Assembly (NCBI GenBank): GCA_046330955.1
Contig: JAXLRT010000001.1
Span: 62,001 to 126,000, forward strand
DNA length: 64,000 bases
Source of the DNA: JADJPO01 sp046330955
GTDB taxonomy: Bacteria; Actinomycetota; Actinomycetes; Actinomycetales; Kineosporiaceae
Direction of reading: 5' to 3'
A program made the position numbers and the translations under genes. The notes under the pieces are model-generated. The model saw only the letters and a list, made by a program, of their open reading frames with translations, had not been told where the DNA came from and made no database searches. Below are positions 42,973 through 51,431 of this stretch, piece after piece (position 1 is the first letter of the stretch; each line of letters begins with the position of its first letter).

Positions 42973-44669
42973 CGCCCCAGCCAGGCCAACCGCGGACGAC
43001 GCACGAACGCCTCGGCCTCGAGCGCCGCCAGACCGACCCTGGGCAGCTCGGCCACCCGGCGGAAGCAGACGAACCGGGGCCGCCACTGCGGGCAGAACTT
43101 GGCGTTGGCCCGGTAGAGCGACTCCAGCTGCCACCACCGCGAGGCCAGCACCAACACCTTGTGCCACAGCCGGAGCACCGGGCCGGCGCCGACGCGCGAG
43201 CCCCGGTCGAACACCGCGCGGAACACCGCGAAGTTCAACGACACCCGCTGCACCCCGAGCCCGGCGGCCGCGGTCATCAGCGACGTCACGGCCAGCTCGA
43301 CGGTGCCGTTCTCGCTGGTCGGCTCCCGGCGCATCAGGTCCAACGACAACCCGTCCGGACCCCAGGGCACGAACCCCAGCACGCACACCAGATGGCCCGC
43401 GGCGTCCCGCACCCGAACCAGCACCAGGTCGCCGTCCCGCTCGTCCCCGATCCGCCCCAACGCCATCGAGAAGCCGCGCTCGGCCTCGTCCCCGCGCCAC
43501 TGCGCCGCGCTGCGGGCGATCTCGGCCAGCGCGACGTCGTCCAGGTCACGCTGGCGGGACACATCGACGTCGTGACCGGTGCGGCGCACCCGGTTCACGG
43601 CCTGGCGGACGCCCCGCATGGCGCGACCGTCCACGGTGAAGGTCGACGTCTCGATGACGGCCTCGTCGCCGAGTTCGTAGGCATCGAGCCCGGCGCGCCG
43701 GTAGGCGATCGCCGCCTGTTCCGAGGCCCCGATCACCCCCGGGGTCCAGGCGTAGGCATCCGCCTCGTCGAGCCAGGCCGAGATCGCCTGCGGCCACGCC
43801 TCCGGGTCGCCGATGGGGTCCCCCGAGGCCAGGCTCACGCTGCCGACGACCCGGTAGACCACCGCAGCCTTGCCGCCGGACGCGAACATGGCGACCTTGT
43901 CGCCACGTAAGGCGAAGTACCCCAACGAGTCCCGCGCTCCGTAGCGGGTGAGCAGGTCTCGCAGCCGTCGCTCGACGTCGGGGGTCAACCGGGCCGGCTT
44001 GCGGGCCGGCGCGAGGAAGGCCGCCACGGTGAGCAACGCGGTAACCGCGCCCAGGCTGTTCAGCGCCACGGTGGTGAACTGCGAGCCCAGCTCGCGACCG
44101 AACTGCAGCTCCGGGGTGAAGCCGATCAGCCCGAGGAACACCTCACCCAGGCGGGCCGACCAGCTGGACGACGGAGCGGCCCGAGCGGTGATCATCAACC
44201 CGGACGCGACACTGAACGTGCCCATCACCAGCAGCACCCGTAGCGCCTTCAGGCGTCCGGTGCGCTCGGACCGTGCGGTGAAGTCGGAGCGGGTCCACAT
44301 CAACAGCGCGATCACGACGGCGTTCACCGCCACCACGGTCCACCGTTGCGCCACGAGGTGACCCAGTCCCCCCAGTGCGGCGGCCGACAGGGTCAGACGC
44401 CAGGCCCGACGTTTGCGGCGGCGCAGCCCAGCGGCGAGTACCACCATGACCCCGGCGGCACACATGGCCGCCGCGAACACCGCACCGTGCACCGCGGCGT
44501 CCATCGTGCGTGAGGCGACGTGTGGGCGCTCGTGGGGTTCGAGGATGTCCGCCACGGCGATCACCGCCGCGATCCGCACCACCCAGGCCATCATCCGGGG
44601 AACGTGCGGCCGCCATCGCGTCCCGACCCGTTCCACCCCATCGGGCATCCGATCGGTGGTGGTCGACAC
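42969..44669 (-). CDS. MprF-like phosphatidylglycerol lysyltransferase-domain membrane protein
   Basis: 566 residues. N-terminal ~230 residues contain six to seven membrane helices; the C-terminal part (~240-560) is the DUF2156/LPG_synthase_C domain with YGARDSLGYFALRGDKVAMF, VYRVVGSVSLASGDPIGDPE, and SLNFAVFRAVFDRG. This is the arrangement of the transferase that adds amino acids from aminoacyl-tRNA to PG. No lysyl-tRNA synthetase domain is fused, unlike LysX. Start GTG 44669. Coupled to moeA by 4-bp overlap, an unexpected partner. Confidence 0.82.
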   Translation of the reverse strand: MSTTTDRMPDGVERVGTRWRPHVPRMMAWVVRIAAVIAVADILEPHERPHVASRTMDAAVHGAVFAAAMCAAGVMVVLAAGLRRRKRRAWRLTLSAAALGGLGHLVAQRWTVVAVNAVVIALLMWTRSDFTARSERTGRLKALRVLLVMGTFSVASGLMITARAAPSSSWSARLGEVFLGLIGFTPELQFGRELGSQFTTVALNSLGAVTALLTVAAFLAPARKPARLTPDVERRLRDLLTRYGARDSLGYFALRGDKVAMFASGGKAAVVYRVVGSVSLASGDPIGDPEAWPQAISAWLDEADAYAWTPGVIGASEQAAIAYRRAGLDAYELGDEAVIETSTFTVDGRAMRGVRQAVNRVRRTGHDVDVSRQRDLDDVALAEIARSAAQWRGDEAERGFSMALGRIGDERDGDLVLVRVRDAAGHLVCVLGFVPWGPDGLSLDLMRREPTSENGTVELAVTSLMTAAAGLGVQRVSLNFAVFRAVFDRGSRVGAGPVLRLWHKVLVLASRWWQLESLYRANAKFCPQWRPRFVCFRRVAELPRVGLAALEAEAFVRRPRLAWLGR

Positions 44670-44751
44670 CCTCGCAGTCTAGGAGGGTTTGTGGGCCATG
44701 CCGCATACCGGGCCGAAGAGTCGAGAACGCGATGTAGGCCAAGATGACCTC

Positions 44752-45420
44752 ATGGTCACTGACGGTGCTTCGAAGATCTCACCGGCGCGCGCCTGGGCCG
44801 CCCTGGCTCGCGGCAACGAACGGTTCGTGGCGGGACGCCCGGAACATCCGAACCAGGATCAGTCCCGGCGAGCCGACACCGCCGCCCGCAAGCAGACGCC
44901 GTTCGCCGTGATCTTCGGGTGCATGGACTCGCGCGTCGCCGCCGAGATCGTCTTCGACCGGGGGCTGGGCGACCTGGCCGTCATCCGCACCGCGGGTCAC
45001 GTGGTCGACAGCAGCGTCCTGGGCTCGCTGGAGTTCGGCGTCGTGGCGCTGGGCATCCCGCTGGTGGTCGTGCTCGGCCACGACCAGTGCGGTGCCATCG
45101 CCGCGGCCATGGACGCCCACACCCACGGCACCATGCCGCGCGGCTACCTGCGCGAGATCGTCGAACGGTTGACCTCCAGCCTGGTGACCACCCGGCAGGG
45201 TGGTCGCCCGATCGAGGAGGTCGACGCGATGGAGGTCATGGAGCAGCACGTGCGGCACACCGTTCACCTGATCGCCGAACGCTCCTCCGCGATCGCCGAG
45301 CGCATCGCCGACGGGCGCTGCGCCATCGCCGGCGCCGATTACTGCCTCAACGAGGGCCGGGTGCAGTTGCTGGACGCCGTCGGCGACCTCGGCGACCTCG
45401 GCGCGCCAGTCCAGCGCTGA
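44752..45420 (+). CDS. beta-class carbonic anhydrase
   Basis: 222 residues. Zn ligands C57, H110 and C113 are in FGCMDSRV and LGHDQCGA, and the D59/R61 dyad is present. IRTAGHVVDSSVLGSLEFGV is the conserved core. It hydrates CO2 to bicarbonate. ATG 44752. The spermidine synthase-like gene follows after 9 bp, probably in one transcript. Confidence 0.94.
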   Translation: MVTDGASKISPARAWAALARGNERFVAGRPEHPNQDQSRRADTAARKQTPFAVIFGCMDSRVAAEIVFDRGLGDLAVIRTAGHVVDSSVLGSLEFGVVALGIPLVVVLGHDQCGAIAAAMDAHTHGTMPRGYLREIVERLTSSLVTTRQGGRPIEEVDAMEVMEQHVRHTVHLIAERSSAIAERIADGRCAIAGADYCLNEGRVQLLDAVGDLGDLGAPVQR

Positions 45421-45429
45421 CCTGCCGCG

Positions 45430-46155
45430 ATGGACGACGCGCCCGTGGTGCTCGCCCGACATCGCGGCGAGCGCGGCGAGCTCGCCCTGCGCCGACGCGG
45501 CGACGTGCTCGAACTGGTGGTGGACGGGGTGTTCGCCATGGACAGCGCCCACACCGCCACCGAGCAGGCGCTGGCCGAGCTGGCCCTGGCCCGGCTGGAC
45601 GATCGGCACGACCCCGACAGCGACCCGGATGATGACCTCGACATCGTGGTGGCCGGGCTCGGGCTCGGGTACACCTGCCGATCCCTGCTCGATCACCCTC
45701 GCGTCCGTCGGGTCCGGGTGATCGAGCTGCACGCCGTCCTGGTCGACTGGATGCGCGCCGGCCTGGTGCCCGGCGCGGAGCTGCTCGCCGATGATCGACT
45801 CGAGGTACGGATCGCCGACGTCGCCGATGCGGTGCCGGCGTTGGCACCGGCCAGCGTGGACGCCGTCCTGCTGGACGTCGACAACGGACCCGGGTTCCTG
45901 GTGCACGCCGACAACGCCCGGCTGTACGGCAGGGACTTCCTGGCCGCCGCGGCCCGCGCGCTGCGCCCGGGTGGGCTGCTCGGCATCTGGTCGGCCGATC
46001 CCGCCCCGGACCTGCTCCCGATACTGGACGCGGCCTGCGGCCCCACCGAGGAGGTGCTGCTCGACGTCCGGCGCGACGGCCGGCAGTTCCGCTACGCGAT
46101 CTACCTTGCCCGCCGTACGGCGTCGACGACCCCGAGCACCGGCCCGGAGAACTGA
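45430..46155 (+). CDS. spermidine synthase-like methyltransferase-fold protein
   Basis: 241 residues. DIVVAGLGLGYTCRSLLDHP (~70-90) is the nucleotide-binding glycine loop, VRVIELHAVLVDWMR the acidic strand end, and VDAVLLDVDNGPGFLVH the catalytic region of SpeE-like folds. Putrescine-site residues are not obvious; many actinobacterial homologues are annotated spermidine synthase without evidence. Next to carbonic anhydrase. Confidence 0.75.
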   Translation: MDDAPVVLARHRGERGELALRRRGDVLELVVDGVFAMDSAHTATEQALAELALARLDDRHDPDSDPDDDLDIVVAGLGLGYTCRSLLDHPRVRRVRVIELHAVLVDWMRAGLVPGAELLADDRLEVRIADVADAVPALAPASVDAVLLDVDNGPGFLVHADNARLYGRDFLAAAARALRPGGLLGIWSADPAPDLLPILDAACGPTEEVLLDVRRDGRQFRYAIYLARRTASTTPSTGPEN

Positions 46156-46235
46156 CCCCCCAGGACTCAACCGCCGCTCTCAATGGGCCGATGGCCAGAC
46201 CATCGGGGAGTGGGCCAAGTTCTGGGAGGCACGGC

Positions 46236-46799
46236 GTGCGCACGTCTCGAGTTGTCCCGACAGGGGCGATCCGTGAGTTCGGAACCGAGGAGATCATCGT
46301 CTCGAAGACGGATGTCAAGGGGATCATCAACTACACCAACGAGGTGTTCAGCAGGGTCTCCGGGTACTCGCGCGAGGAACTGATGGGCTCCCCTCACAGC
46401 CTGATCCGCCACCCGGACATGCCCGGTGGGGTGTTCCGTTACCTCTGGCAGACCATCGAGTCCGGCCGTGAGGTCTTCGCGCTGGTCAAGAACCTGTGCA
46501 AGAACGGTGACGCCTACTGGGTGCTGGCCCATGTCACGCCCAGCTACGACCGGGCCGGCCAGATCATCGGCTACCACTCCAATCGCCGCCGTCCCGAACA
46601 CGGTTGGGTGAGCGCCATCGAGCCGCTCTATGCCCGCATGCGGGCGATCGAGAGCGGCTACCAGCGCCCCGCCGAGGCCGCCGAGGCCTCCCTGGAGGCC
46701 CTTGGTCGTGAACTCTCCGACCTTCAGGTGACCTATGACGCCTACATCTGGCAACTCATCCGACACCCGGAGCACCGCGCGGGCGCGGTGATCGCGTGA
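46236..46799 (+). CDS. Aer-type PAS domain protein, first half of a split receptor
   Basis: 187 residues from GTG 46236, which has GGGAGG 7 bases upstream. The PAS domain (~25-125) contains SRVSGYSREELMGSPHSLIR and HPDMPGGVFRYLW, the same subgroup as E. coli Aer, which binds FAD. It has a ~60-residue helical extension (AIEPLYARMRAIESG). Its stop shares bases with the start of the MCP gene (GTGA). It is paralogous to the PAS protein at 4053. No membrane helix is present. Confidence 0.9.
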   Translation: MRTSRVVPTGAIREFGTEEIIVSKTDVKGIINYTNEVFSRVSGYSREELMGSPHSLIRHPDMPGGVFRYLWQTIESGREVFALVKNLCKNGDAYWVLAHVTPSYDRAGQIIGYHSNRRRPEHGWVSAIEPLYARMRAIESGYQRPAEAAEASLEALGRELSDLQVTYDAYIWQLIRHPEHRAGAVIA

Positions 46800-47644
46800 T
46801 CTCCGACGAGGCGTTCACCCGGCTGGACCAGGTCCTCGAGGCCGCGGCGCACGGCAACCTGGAACTACGTGTCGGCCTCCTGGCGGCCGAGGACCCCCGC
46901 GTCGAGCGGCTGGGCACCCACCTCGACCAGGCCCTCGACGTGGTGGACGCCTTCGTGCGCGAGTCGGGTGCCTCACTGACCGCGGCCGCCGAGGGCCGCC
47001 ACTATCGCGAGTTCCTGGTGCGGGGCATGCCCGGCACCTTCCGGGACGGCGCGACCCGGATCAACCGGGCCCGCGATGCCATCGAGGACGCCGCGGACGA
47101 GATCAACGAGCAACGCGAGGTCCGCGGCCAGCTGGCCGCCTCGGCGGTGGATGCCTCCACGCAGGTGGCCGCCGCTTCGACCGAACTGGGTGCCTCGGCC
47201 GGCAGCCTGGCGATCTCGGCTCGGGCAGCGGTCGAGCAGGTGGGCGCCGCACTGACCACCATGCAGTCGCTGGAGCAGACCAGCGCAGCGATTCAACGCG
47301 CGGTCGATCTGATCCGCCAGGTCGCCTCGCAGACCCGCATGCTGGCGCTCAACGCGACCATCGAGGCCGCTCGCGCCGGGGACGCCGGGCGGGGCTTCGC
47401 GGTGGTGGCCACCGAGGTGCGTTCGCTGGCCGACGAAACCGCCACGTCCTCCGACGACATCATGCAACAGGTGGACGCCGCCCAGCGGGCCTCCGCGGAG
47501 GCCTCAGCGGCCATCTCGGCGATCTCCGCCGCCATCCGGGACATCGACTCGCAGGTCGACGGCATCAGCCAGGCCGCCGGTGACCTGTCGGGGCTGGCCG
47601 AGTCGCTGAGCGCCGACATCGGACGCTTCGCGGACCACGTCTGA
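46796..47644 (+). CDS. soluble methyl-accepting chemotaxis signalling protein
   Basis: 282 residues. Residues ~110-282 are an MCP signalling hairpin: SAAIQRAVDLIRQVASQTRM leads into LALNATIEAARAGDAGRGFA and VVATEVRSLADETATSSDDI, the conserved tip. The N-terminal region (LDQVLEAAAHGNLELRV) has HAMP-like helix. There is no membrane segment. Together with the coupled PAS protein it forms a split Aer-like cytoplasmic receptor. No cheA or cheW genes are in the window. Its 3' end overlaps a gene on the opposite strand by 141 bp. Confidence 0.92.
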   Translation: MISDEAFTRLDQVLEAAAHGNLELRVGLLAAEDPRVERLGTHLDQALDVVDAFVRESGASLTAAAEGRHYREFLVRGMPGTFRDGATRINRARDAIEDAADEINEQREVRGQLAASAVDASTQVAAASTELGASAGSLAISARAAVEQVGAALTTMQSLEQTSAAIQRAVDLIRQVASQTRMLALNATIEAARAGDAGRGFAVVATEVRSLADETATSSDDIMQQVDAAQRASAEASAAISAISAAIRDIDSQVDGISQAAGDLSGLAESLSADIGRFADHV

Positions 47645-48046
47645 CTGCGACAGGCCGGCCGACGTCCCGAGATCGGACCATCGGGGCGCCCCCGGCAGGC
47701 CCAGCAGCAGGTAGGCCTGGGCCAGGACCATCACGGCCAGGGCGATCCACTGGCCCTGGGTGATGGTCACGCCGTAGCGGTACCGGTCGAGCACCACCAC
47801 GCCGACCTGCAGGATCACGATCCAGCCGAAGGTGACCGGGGTCAGCTCGGCGTACTGCAGGCTGGAGGCGAACACCCAGAACAGCAGCACGAAGGCGGTG
47901 ACGCCGATCCCGGCGAAGACCGGGGAGCGGCGCACCACCGCCTCCTTGGCCGCGTAGGACCCACTCAGGTCGAGGGCGGCGAGCACGGTCATGGCCACCA
48001 GGGCGGTCAGCCAGGTGGGCCACTCGGAGGGAAACCGGATCAGCAC
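47504..48046 (-). CDS. small multi-pass membrane protein with long 3' overlap
   Basis: 180 residues, four hydrophobic segments: WLTALVAMTVLAALDLSG, VFAGIGVTAFVLLFWVFASS, TFGWIVILQVGVVVLDRY and WIALAVMVLAQAYLLLGLPG. The arrangement resembles small EamA/SMR-type proteins, but no family is certain. After the last helix, about 55 residues (from SDLGTSAG onward) run antisense to the MCP coding end and are hydrophilic; the frame may have lost its original stop near 47650. Confidence 0.6.
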   Translation of the reverse strand: MLIRFPSEWPTWLTALVAMTVLAALDLSGSYAAKEAVVRRSPVFAGIGVTAFVLLFWVFASSLQYAELTPVTFGWIVILQVGVVVLDRYRYGVTITQGQWIALAVMVLAQAYLLLGLPGAPRWSDLGTSAGLSQSDVVREASDVGAQRLGQPRQVTGGLADAVDLRVDVPDGGGDRRDGR

Positions 48047-48169
48047 GTCCCAGGGAGTCGACCCGAGGCGGATCTGATACCGATCCGGCCCTCGATTCCG
48101 ACCCTTGATTCCGACACGGATCCGTGCAGACCGCGCCCACGGGCGCGGGCAGGGGCGGCCCAGGTCGGC

Positions 48170-49465
48170 TCAGTACCAGCCGGTGGCCTGGCTGTGAGCC
48201 CAGGCTGCGGACGGCGAGCCGTACCGATCCTTGATGTAGTCCAGACCCCACCGGATCTGCGTGATCGGGTTGGTCCGGTAGTCCGACCCGAACGAGGACA
48301 TCTTGCTGCAGGGCAGGGCCTGGGCGATGCCACAGGCGCCCGAACTCGGGTTGACGGCGTTCCACCGCCAGCCGCTCTCCCGCATCCACAACTTCTCGAG
48401 CGGGGCGTACTGACTCGCCGACCAGCCGAAGTCGGCCAGCAGCAGCTTGGCCAGCGCCCGCGGGTCACGCTGTGCGTCGCGGGTGGCTCGTTCACGCGCC
48501 GCCCGGGCCGCGGCGGCGTCCGCCGCTGCCTGGGCCTTCGCGGCCGCGACCACCACGGCACCGGCGTTCTGACCGGCCTGGCTGACGCTCTGCACCGCGG
48601 CGTCCTTCTGCAACCGGTCACGTACCGACTGCTCGACCGAGTCGCGGCGTCCCCCGGCCAGCGAGGCGGCGCCGTCGGCGCCGGTCACCGACGGGGCGGC
48701 GTCCACGAGGTCGGCCAGGTCCTTGGCGCCGAACAGCTTGCTGTGCAGCTGCTGCGGGGCGTTCGAGGCGACGACACCGAACATGGTCATCGCGAGCACG
48801 GTGCCCTTGCCGAGCCGGCGGGCGGCGATGGTGCGCGCCGAGGGCCGGGCAGCCCGCTGGCGACGCAGCTCCCGGCGCGAGGGCAGCGGGCGCGCCAGCG
48901 GCCGATCACCGAGGTCGGTGGTTGCCTCGAGGTCGCCACCCGAGAGGCCGGAGCCGTCGGGCGCCGTGACGCCGTAGACCGGCGTGGGGGGCGGGACGAC
49001 GCCCACGCCCGCCCAGATCGCGTCGGTGTGCGCCGGTGCGCCGGCAGAGGTGATGAACGGCCGAACCAGCTCGCCGGTGGCGCTCGGGTCGCTGAACGCC
49101 TCCTCGACGGCCCGCTCGAGCTCGGCGTACTCCTCGGATTCCCACCACCGCGGACCCATCGACGTCGAGGCCGACGTGGTCGCGACGTGCTGCTCGGCGT
49201 CGCGCAGTTCCTGGTGACGCCGGCGACGACCGACCCCGAGGGCATGACCCAGGCCGGGGGTGAGCGGAGCCGTGGGCGGGACGACCGGGACGAACAGGTT
49301 CTCGGGGTCCAGGTCCGCCAACCGGATCGCCACGGTCGCGTCCGCATCCACCGGAGCGGGTCGCTCCAGCAGGGCCAGACCGAGACGTGAGGTCGAGGGA
49401 GCGGAGGAGATGCCGACCGAGTCGCCGCGTCGAATGCGATCCGTCGTTACGCCGTAGCGAGCCAC
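48170..49465 (-). CDS. membrane-anchored lytic transglycosylase-like protein
   Basis: 431 residues from GTG 49465 (AAAGGA upstream). The first ~225 residues are cytoplasmic, basic toward the end (RRELRRQRAARP). A single helix (TVLAMTMFGVVASNA) is near 230, then a coiled, Ala-rich segment (AAAKAQAAADAAAARAAR) and the C-terminal domain with LEKLWMRESGWRWNAVNPSS, GIAQALPCSKM and IRWGLDYIKDRYG, the actinobacterial transglycosylase fold with catalytic Glu in RESGW. Expected to cut peptidoglycan. Confidence 0.87.
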   Translation of the reverse strand: MARYGVTTDRIRRGDSVGISSAPSTSRLGLALLERPAPVDADATVAIRLADLDPENLFVPVVPPTAPLTPGLGHALGVGRRRRHQELRDAEQHVATTSASTSMGPRWWESEEYAELERAVEEAFSDPSATGELVRPFITSAGAPAHTDAIWAGVGVVPPPTPVYGVTAPDGSGLSGGDLEATTDLGDRPLARPLPSRRELRRQRAARPSARTIAARRLGKGTVLAMTMFGVVASNAPQQLHSKLFGAKDLADLVDAAPSVTGADGAASLAGGRRDSVEQSVRDRLQKDAAVQSVSQAGQNAGAVVVAAAKAQAAADAAAARAARERATRDAQRDPRALAKLLLADFGWSASQYAPLEKLWMRESGWRWNAVNPSSGACGIAQALPCSKMSSFGSDYRTNPITQIRWGLDYIKDRYGSPSAAWAHSQATGWY

Positions 49466-49644
49466 GTCGTCCTTTCGACCACCGTCCGCCTGAGGCGAAC
49501 GTCCGATTCAGGCCCGCTGACCCCCGTCAGGCCACCTGACCTGGCAACGATGTCGAGCCGAGTGGGGTGGCGTAAAGAACTAGTTGAAACGGTCATGGCT
49601 CTTGGTAGTGCAGCCCCATCGTTATCTCACTCTCCGTATATCAT

Positions 49645-49660
49645 TGTGACGAACGTCACT
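49645..49660 (-). promoter_or_regulatory. CRP/GlxR-like binding site
   Basis: On the minus strand AGTGACGTTCGTCACA fits GTGA-N6-TCAC with flanking A. It is about 180 bp upstream of the transglycosylase start; a TATACG-like -10 element follows immediately downstream (about 49635). Confidence 0.55.
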
Positions 49661-49697
49661 GCACGCTTGGTAACTGGTTTCGGCCAGCTCAAGCCTT

Positions 49698-49714
49698 CTT
49701 ATGGCTCCCATAAG
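49698..49714. repeat. 7-bp hairpin in the AT-rich upstream region
   Basis: CTTATGG and CCATAAG pair with a 3-nt loop. The low GC marks it out locally; it could be a regulator site or RNA hairpin. Confidence 0.4.
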
Positions 49715-49938
49715 GAAACTCGGCCACGATGCGTCAGGAGCCCCCGGAGCACTCCGGATACGCCCGGTGAACACCCCGGAGTGGCAGAAATCGGTCGTGA
49801 GGGGCCACGTCCACTGCCGAACCAGACCAGCAGGAGTACCCACGAGCCCGACAACCAAACCGGGCACCGCCAGTCATCGATATGCGTTCGTGACCATACG
49901 CAACGTCACCGACGGCGCCCACGCACCGTCGTCCGGGA

Positions 49939-51273
49939 TCAGGGCTCGAGCCCCTCGAGCAACTCGGTCACCAGGGCCGCCACCGGCGACCGTTCCGACC
50001 GGGTGAGCGTGACGTGCGCGAACAGCGGGTGCCCCTTCAGCGCCTCGATCACCGCGGCCACGCCGTCGTGCCGTCCCACCCGCAGGTTGTCGCGTTGGGC
50101 CACGTCGTGGGTGAGCACCACGCGGCTGTTCTGCCCCACGCGGGAGAGCACCGTCAGCAGCACGTTGCGTTCCAGCGACTGGGCCTCGTCCACCACCACG
50201 TAGGCGTCGTGCAGCGAGCGACCGCGGATGTGGGTCAGCGGCAGCACCTCGAGCATGCCGCGGTCGATGACCTCCTCGACCACTTCCGGCGAGACCAGCG
50301 CGCCCAGGGTGTCGAAGACCGCCTGGCCCCAGGGGTTCATCTTCTCGGCCTCGGTGCCGGGCAGGTAACCCAGGTCCTGGCCGCCCACCGCGTACAGCGG
50401 GCGGAACACCATGACCTTGCGGTGTTGGCGGCGCTCCATGACCGATTCGAGGCCGGCGCACAGCGCGAGCGCCGACTTGCCGGTTCCGGCCCGGCCGCCG
50501 AGCGAGACGATGCCGATCTCCGGGTCGAGCAGCAACTCGATCGCCACCCGCTGCTCGGCGCTGCGGCCGTGGACGCCGAACACGTCCCGATCCCCGCGCA
50601 CCAAGCGGATCTGCTTGTCCGGCGTGACCCGGGCCAGCGCCGAACCTCGCGGCGAGAGCACCACCAGGCCGGTGTGACAGGGCAGGTCGTGGGCGGCCGG
50701 CACGGCGAGGGGCTGGCCGGCGTAGAGCTCGGCCATCTCGTCGGCCGAGATCTCGATCTCGGCCATGCCGGTCCAGCCGCTCTCGACCGGGCTCTCGGGT
50801 TCGTACTCCTCGGCCTCCAGACCCACAGCCGAGGCCTTGACCCGCATCGGCAGGTCCTTGCTCACCAGCGTCACGTGGCGGCCGTCGGCAGCGAGGTTGC
50901 GCGCCACGGCGAGAATGCGGGAGTCGTTGTCCCCCATCCGGAAACCCGCCGGCAGGACGCCGGGGTCGGCGTGGTTCAGCTCGACCCGCAACCGGCCCCC
51001 GGTGGTGCCGATCGGGATCGGCGCGTCCAACCGGCCGTACTGCAACCGCAGGTCGTCGAGCATGCGCAGCGATTGCCGGGCGAAGTAGCCCAGCTCGGGG
51101 TGGTGCCGCTTGGCCTCCAGCTCGATGATCACCACCACCGGGACGACCACCTCGTGCTCCGCGAAGCGCGTGATCGCCCGGGGGTCGGCCAACAGCACCG
51201 AGGTGTCCAGCACGAAGGTGCGGCGTTGACCGGTCTCGGTCGATGGACGGGTGGTGCGCCTGGTAGTGGCCAC
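49939..51273 (-). CDS. PhoH2-type PIN-ATPase
   Basis: 444 residues. The PIN domain (~18-150) starts RTFVLDTSVLLADPRAITRF and has the acidic NDSRILAVARNLA; the PhoH ATPase half has Walker A GGRAGTGKSALALCAG and VVVDEAQSLERNVLLTVLSR with Walker B. In mycobacteria PhoH2 is an RNA helicase/ribonuclease. GTG 51273. It sits in the same relative place as Rv1095 of M. tuberculosis. The mycobacterial upstream small gene phoAT is not evident here. Confidence 0.94.
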   Translation of the reverse strand: MATTRRTTRPSTETGQRRTFVLDTSVLLADPRAITRFAEHEVVVPVVVIIELEAKRHHPELGYFARQSLRMLDDLRLQYGRLDAPIPIGTTGGRLRVELNHADPGVLPAGFRMGDNDSRILAVARNLAADGRHVTLVSKDLPMRVKASAVGLEAEEYEPESPVESGWTGMAEIEISADEMAELYAGQPLAVPAAHDLPCHTGLVVLSPRGSALARVTPDKQIRLVRGDRDVFGVHGRSAEQRVAIELLLDPEIGIVSLGGRAGTGKSALALCAGLESVMERRQHRKVMVFRPLYAVGGQDLGYLPGTEAEKMNPWGQAVFDTLGALVSPEVVEEVIDRGMLEVLPLTHIRGRSLHDAYVVVDEAQSLERNVLLTVLSRVGQNSRVVLTHDVAQRDNLRVGRHDGVAAVIEALKGHPLFAHVTLTRSERSPVAALVTELLEGLEP

Positions 51274-51431
51274 TGCGACTCCCCTCCGGCCCCACCTGTG
51301 GTGGGTCCGATGCCGGGTCCGATGTCAGTCATGCCGCTCGTCCGGGTCGAACCGAATCAGAACGAGGGTGACATCACCGGCCACCGCAGCGCTACGACGC
51401 AATTCACACCGTGACGGTGGCGTGTCGGGCC

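Larger units (their letters stand above)
49466..49938. other. 473-bp regulatory-looking intergenic region
   Basis: Upstream of the transglycosylase gene and downstream of phoH. It is AT-richer than its surroundings near 49620-49720. It holds a CRP-like site, a hairpin at 49698-49714 and a 6-bp inverted repeat CTCCGG/CCGGAG around 49752-49782. A short open frame at 49622-49867 (minus) is not convincing. Confidence 0.6.

Noticed and set aside
42973..43500. N-terminal extension of moeA
   Set aside because: The extension overlaps the MprF-like coding end out of frame and has no MoeA homology; ATG 42972 begins the family match.
49622..49867. 81-codon ORF in the phoH-transglycosylase gap
   Set aside because: No ribosome site, AT-richer region, and no recognisable family.
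49466..49938. c-di-AMP (ydaO) riboswitch upstream of the transglycosylase
   Set aside because: The conserved ydaO core could not be found on the minus strand; only a CRP-like site and small hairpins were seen.
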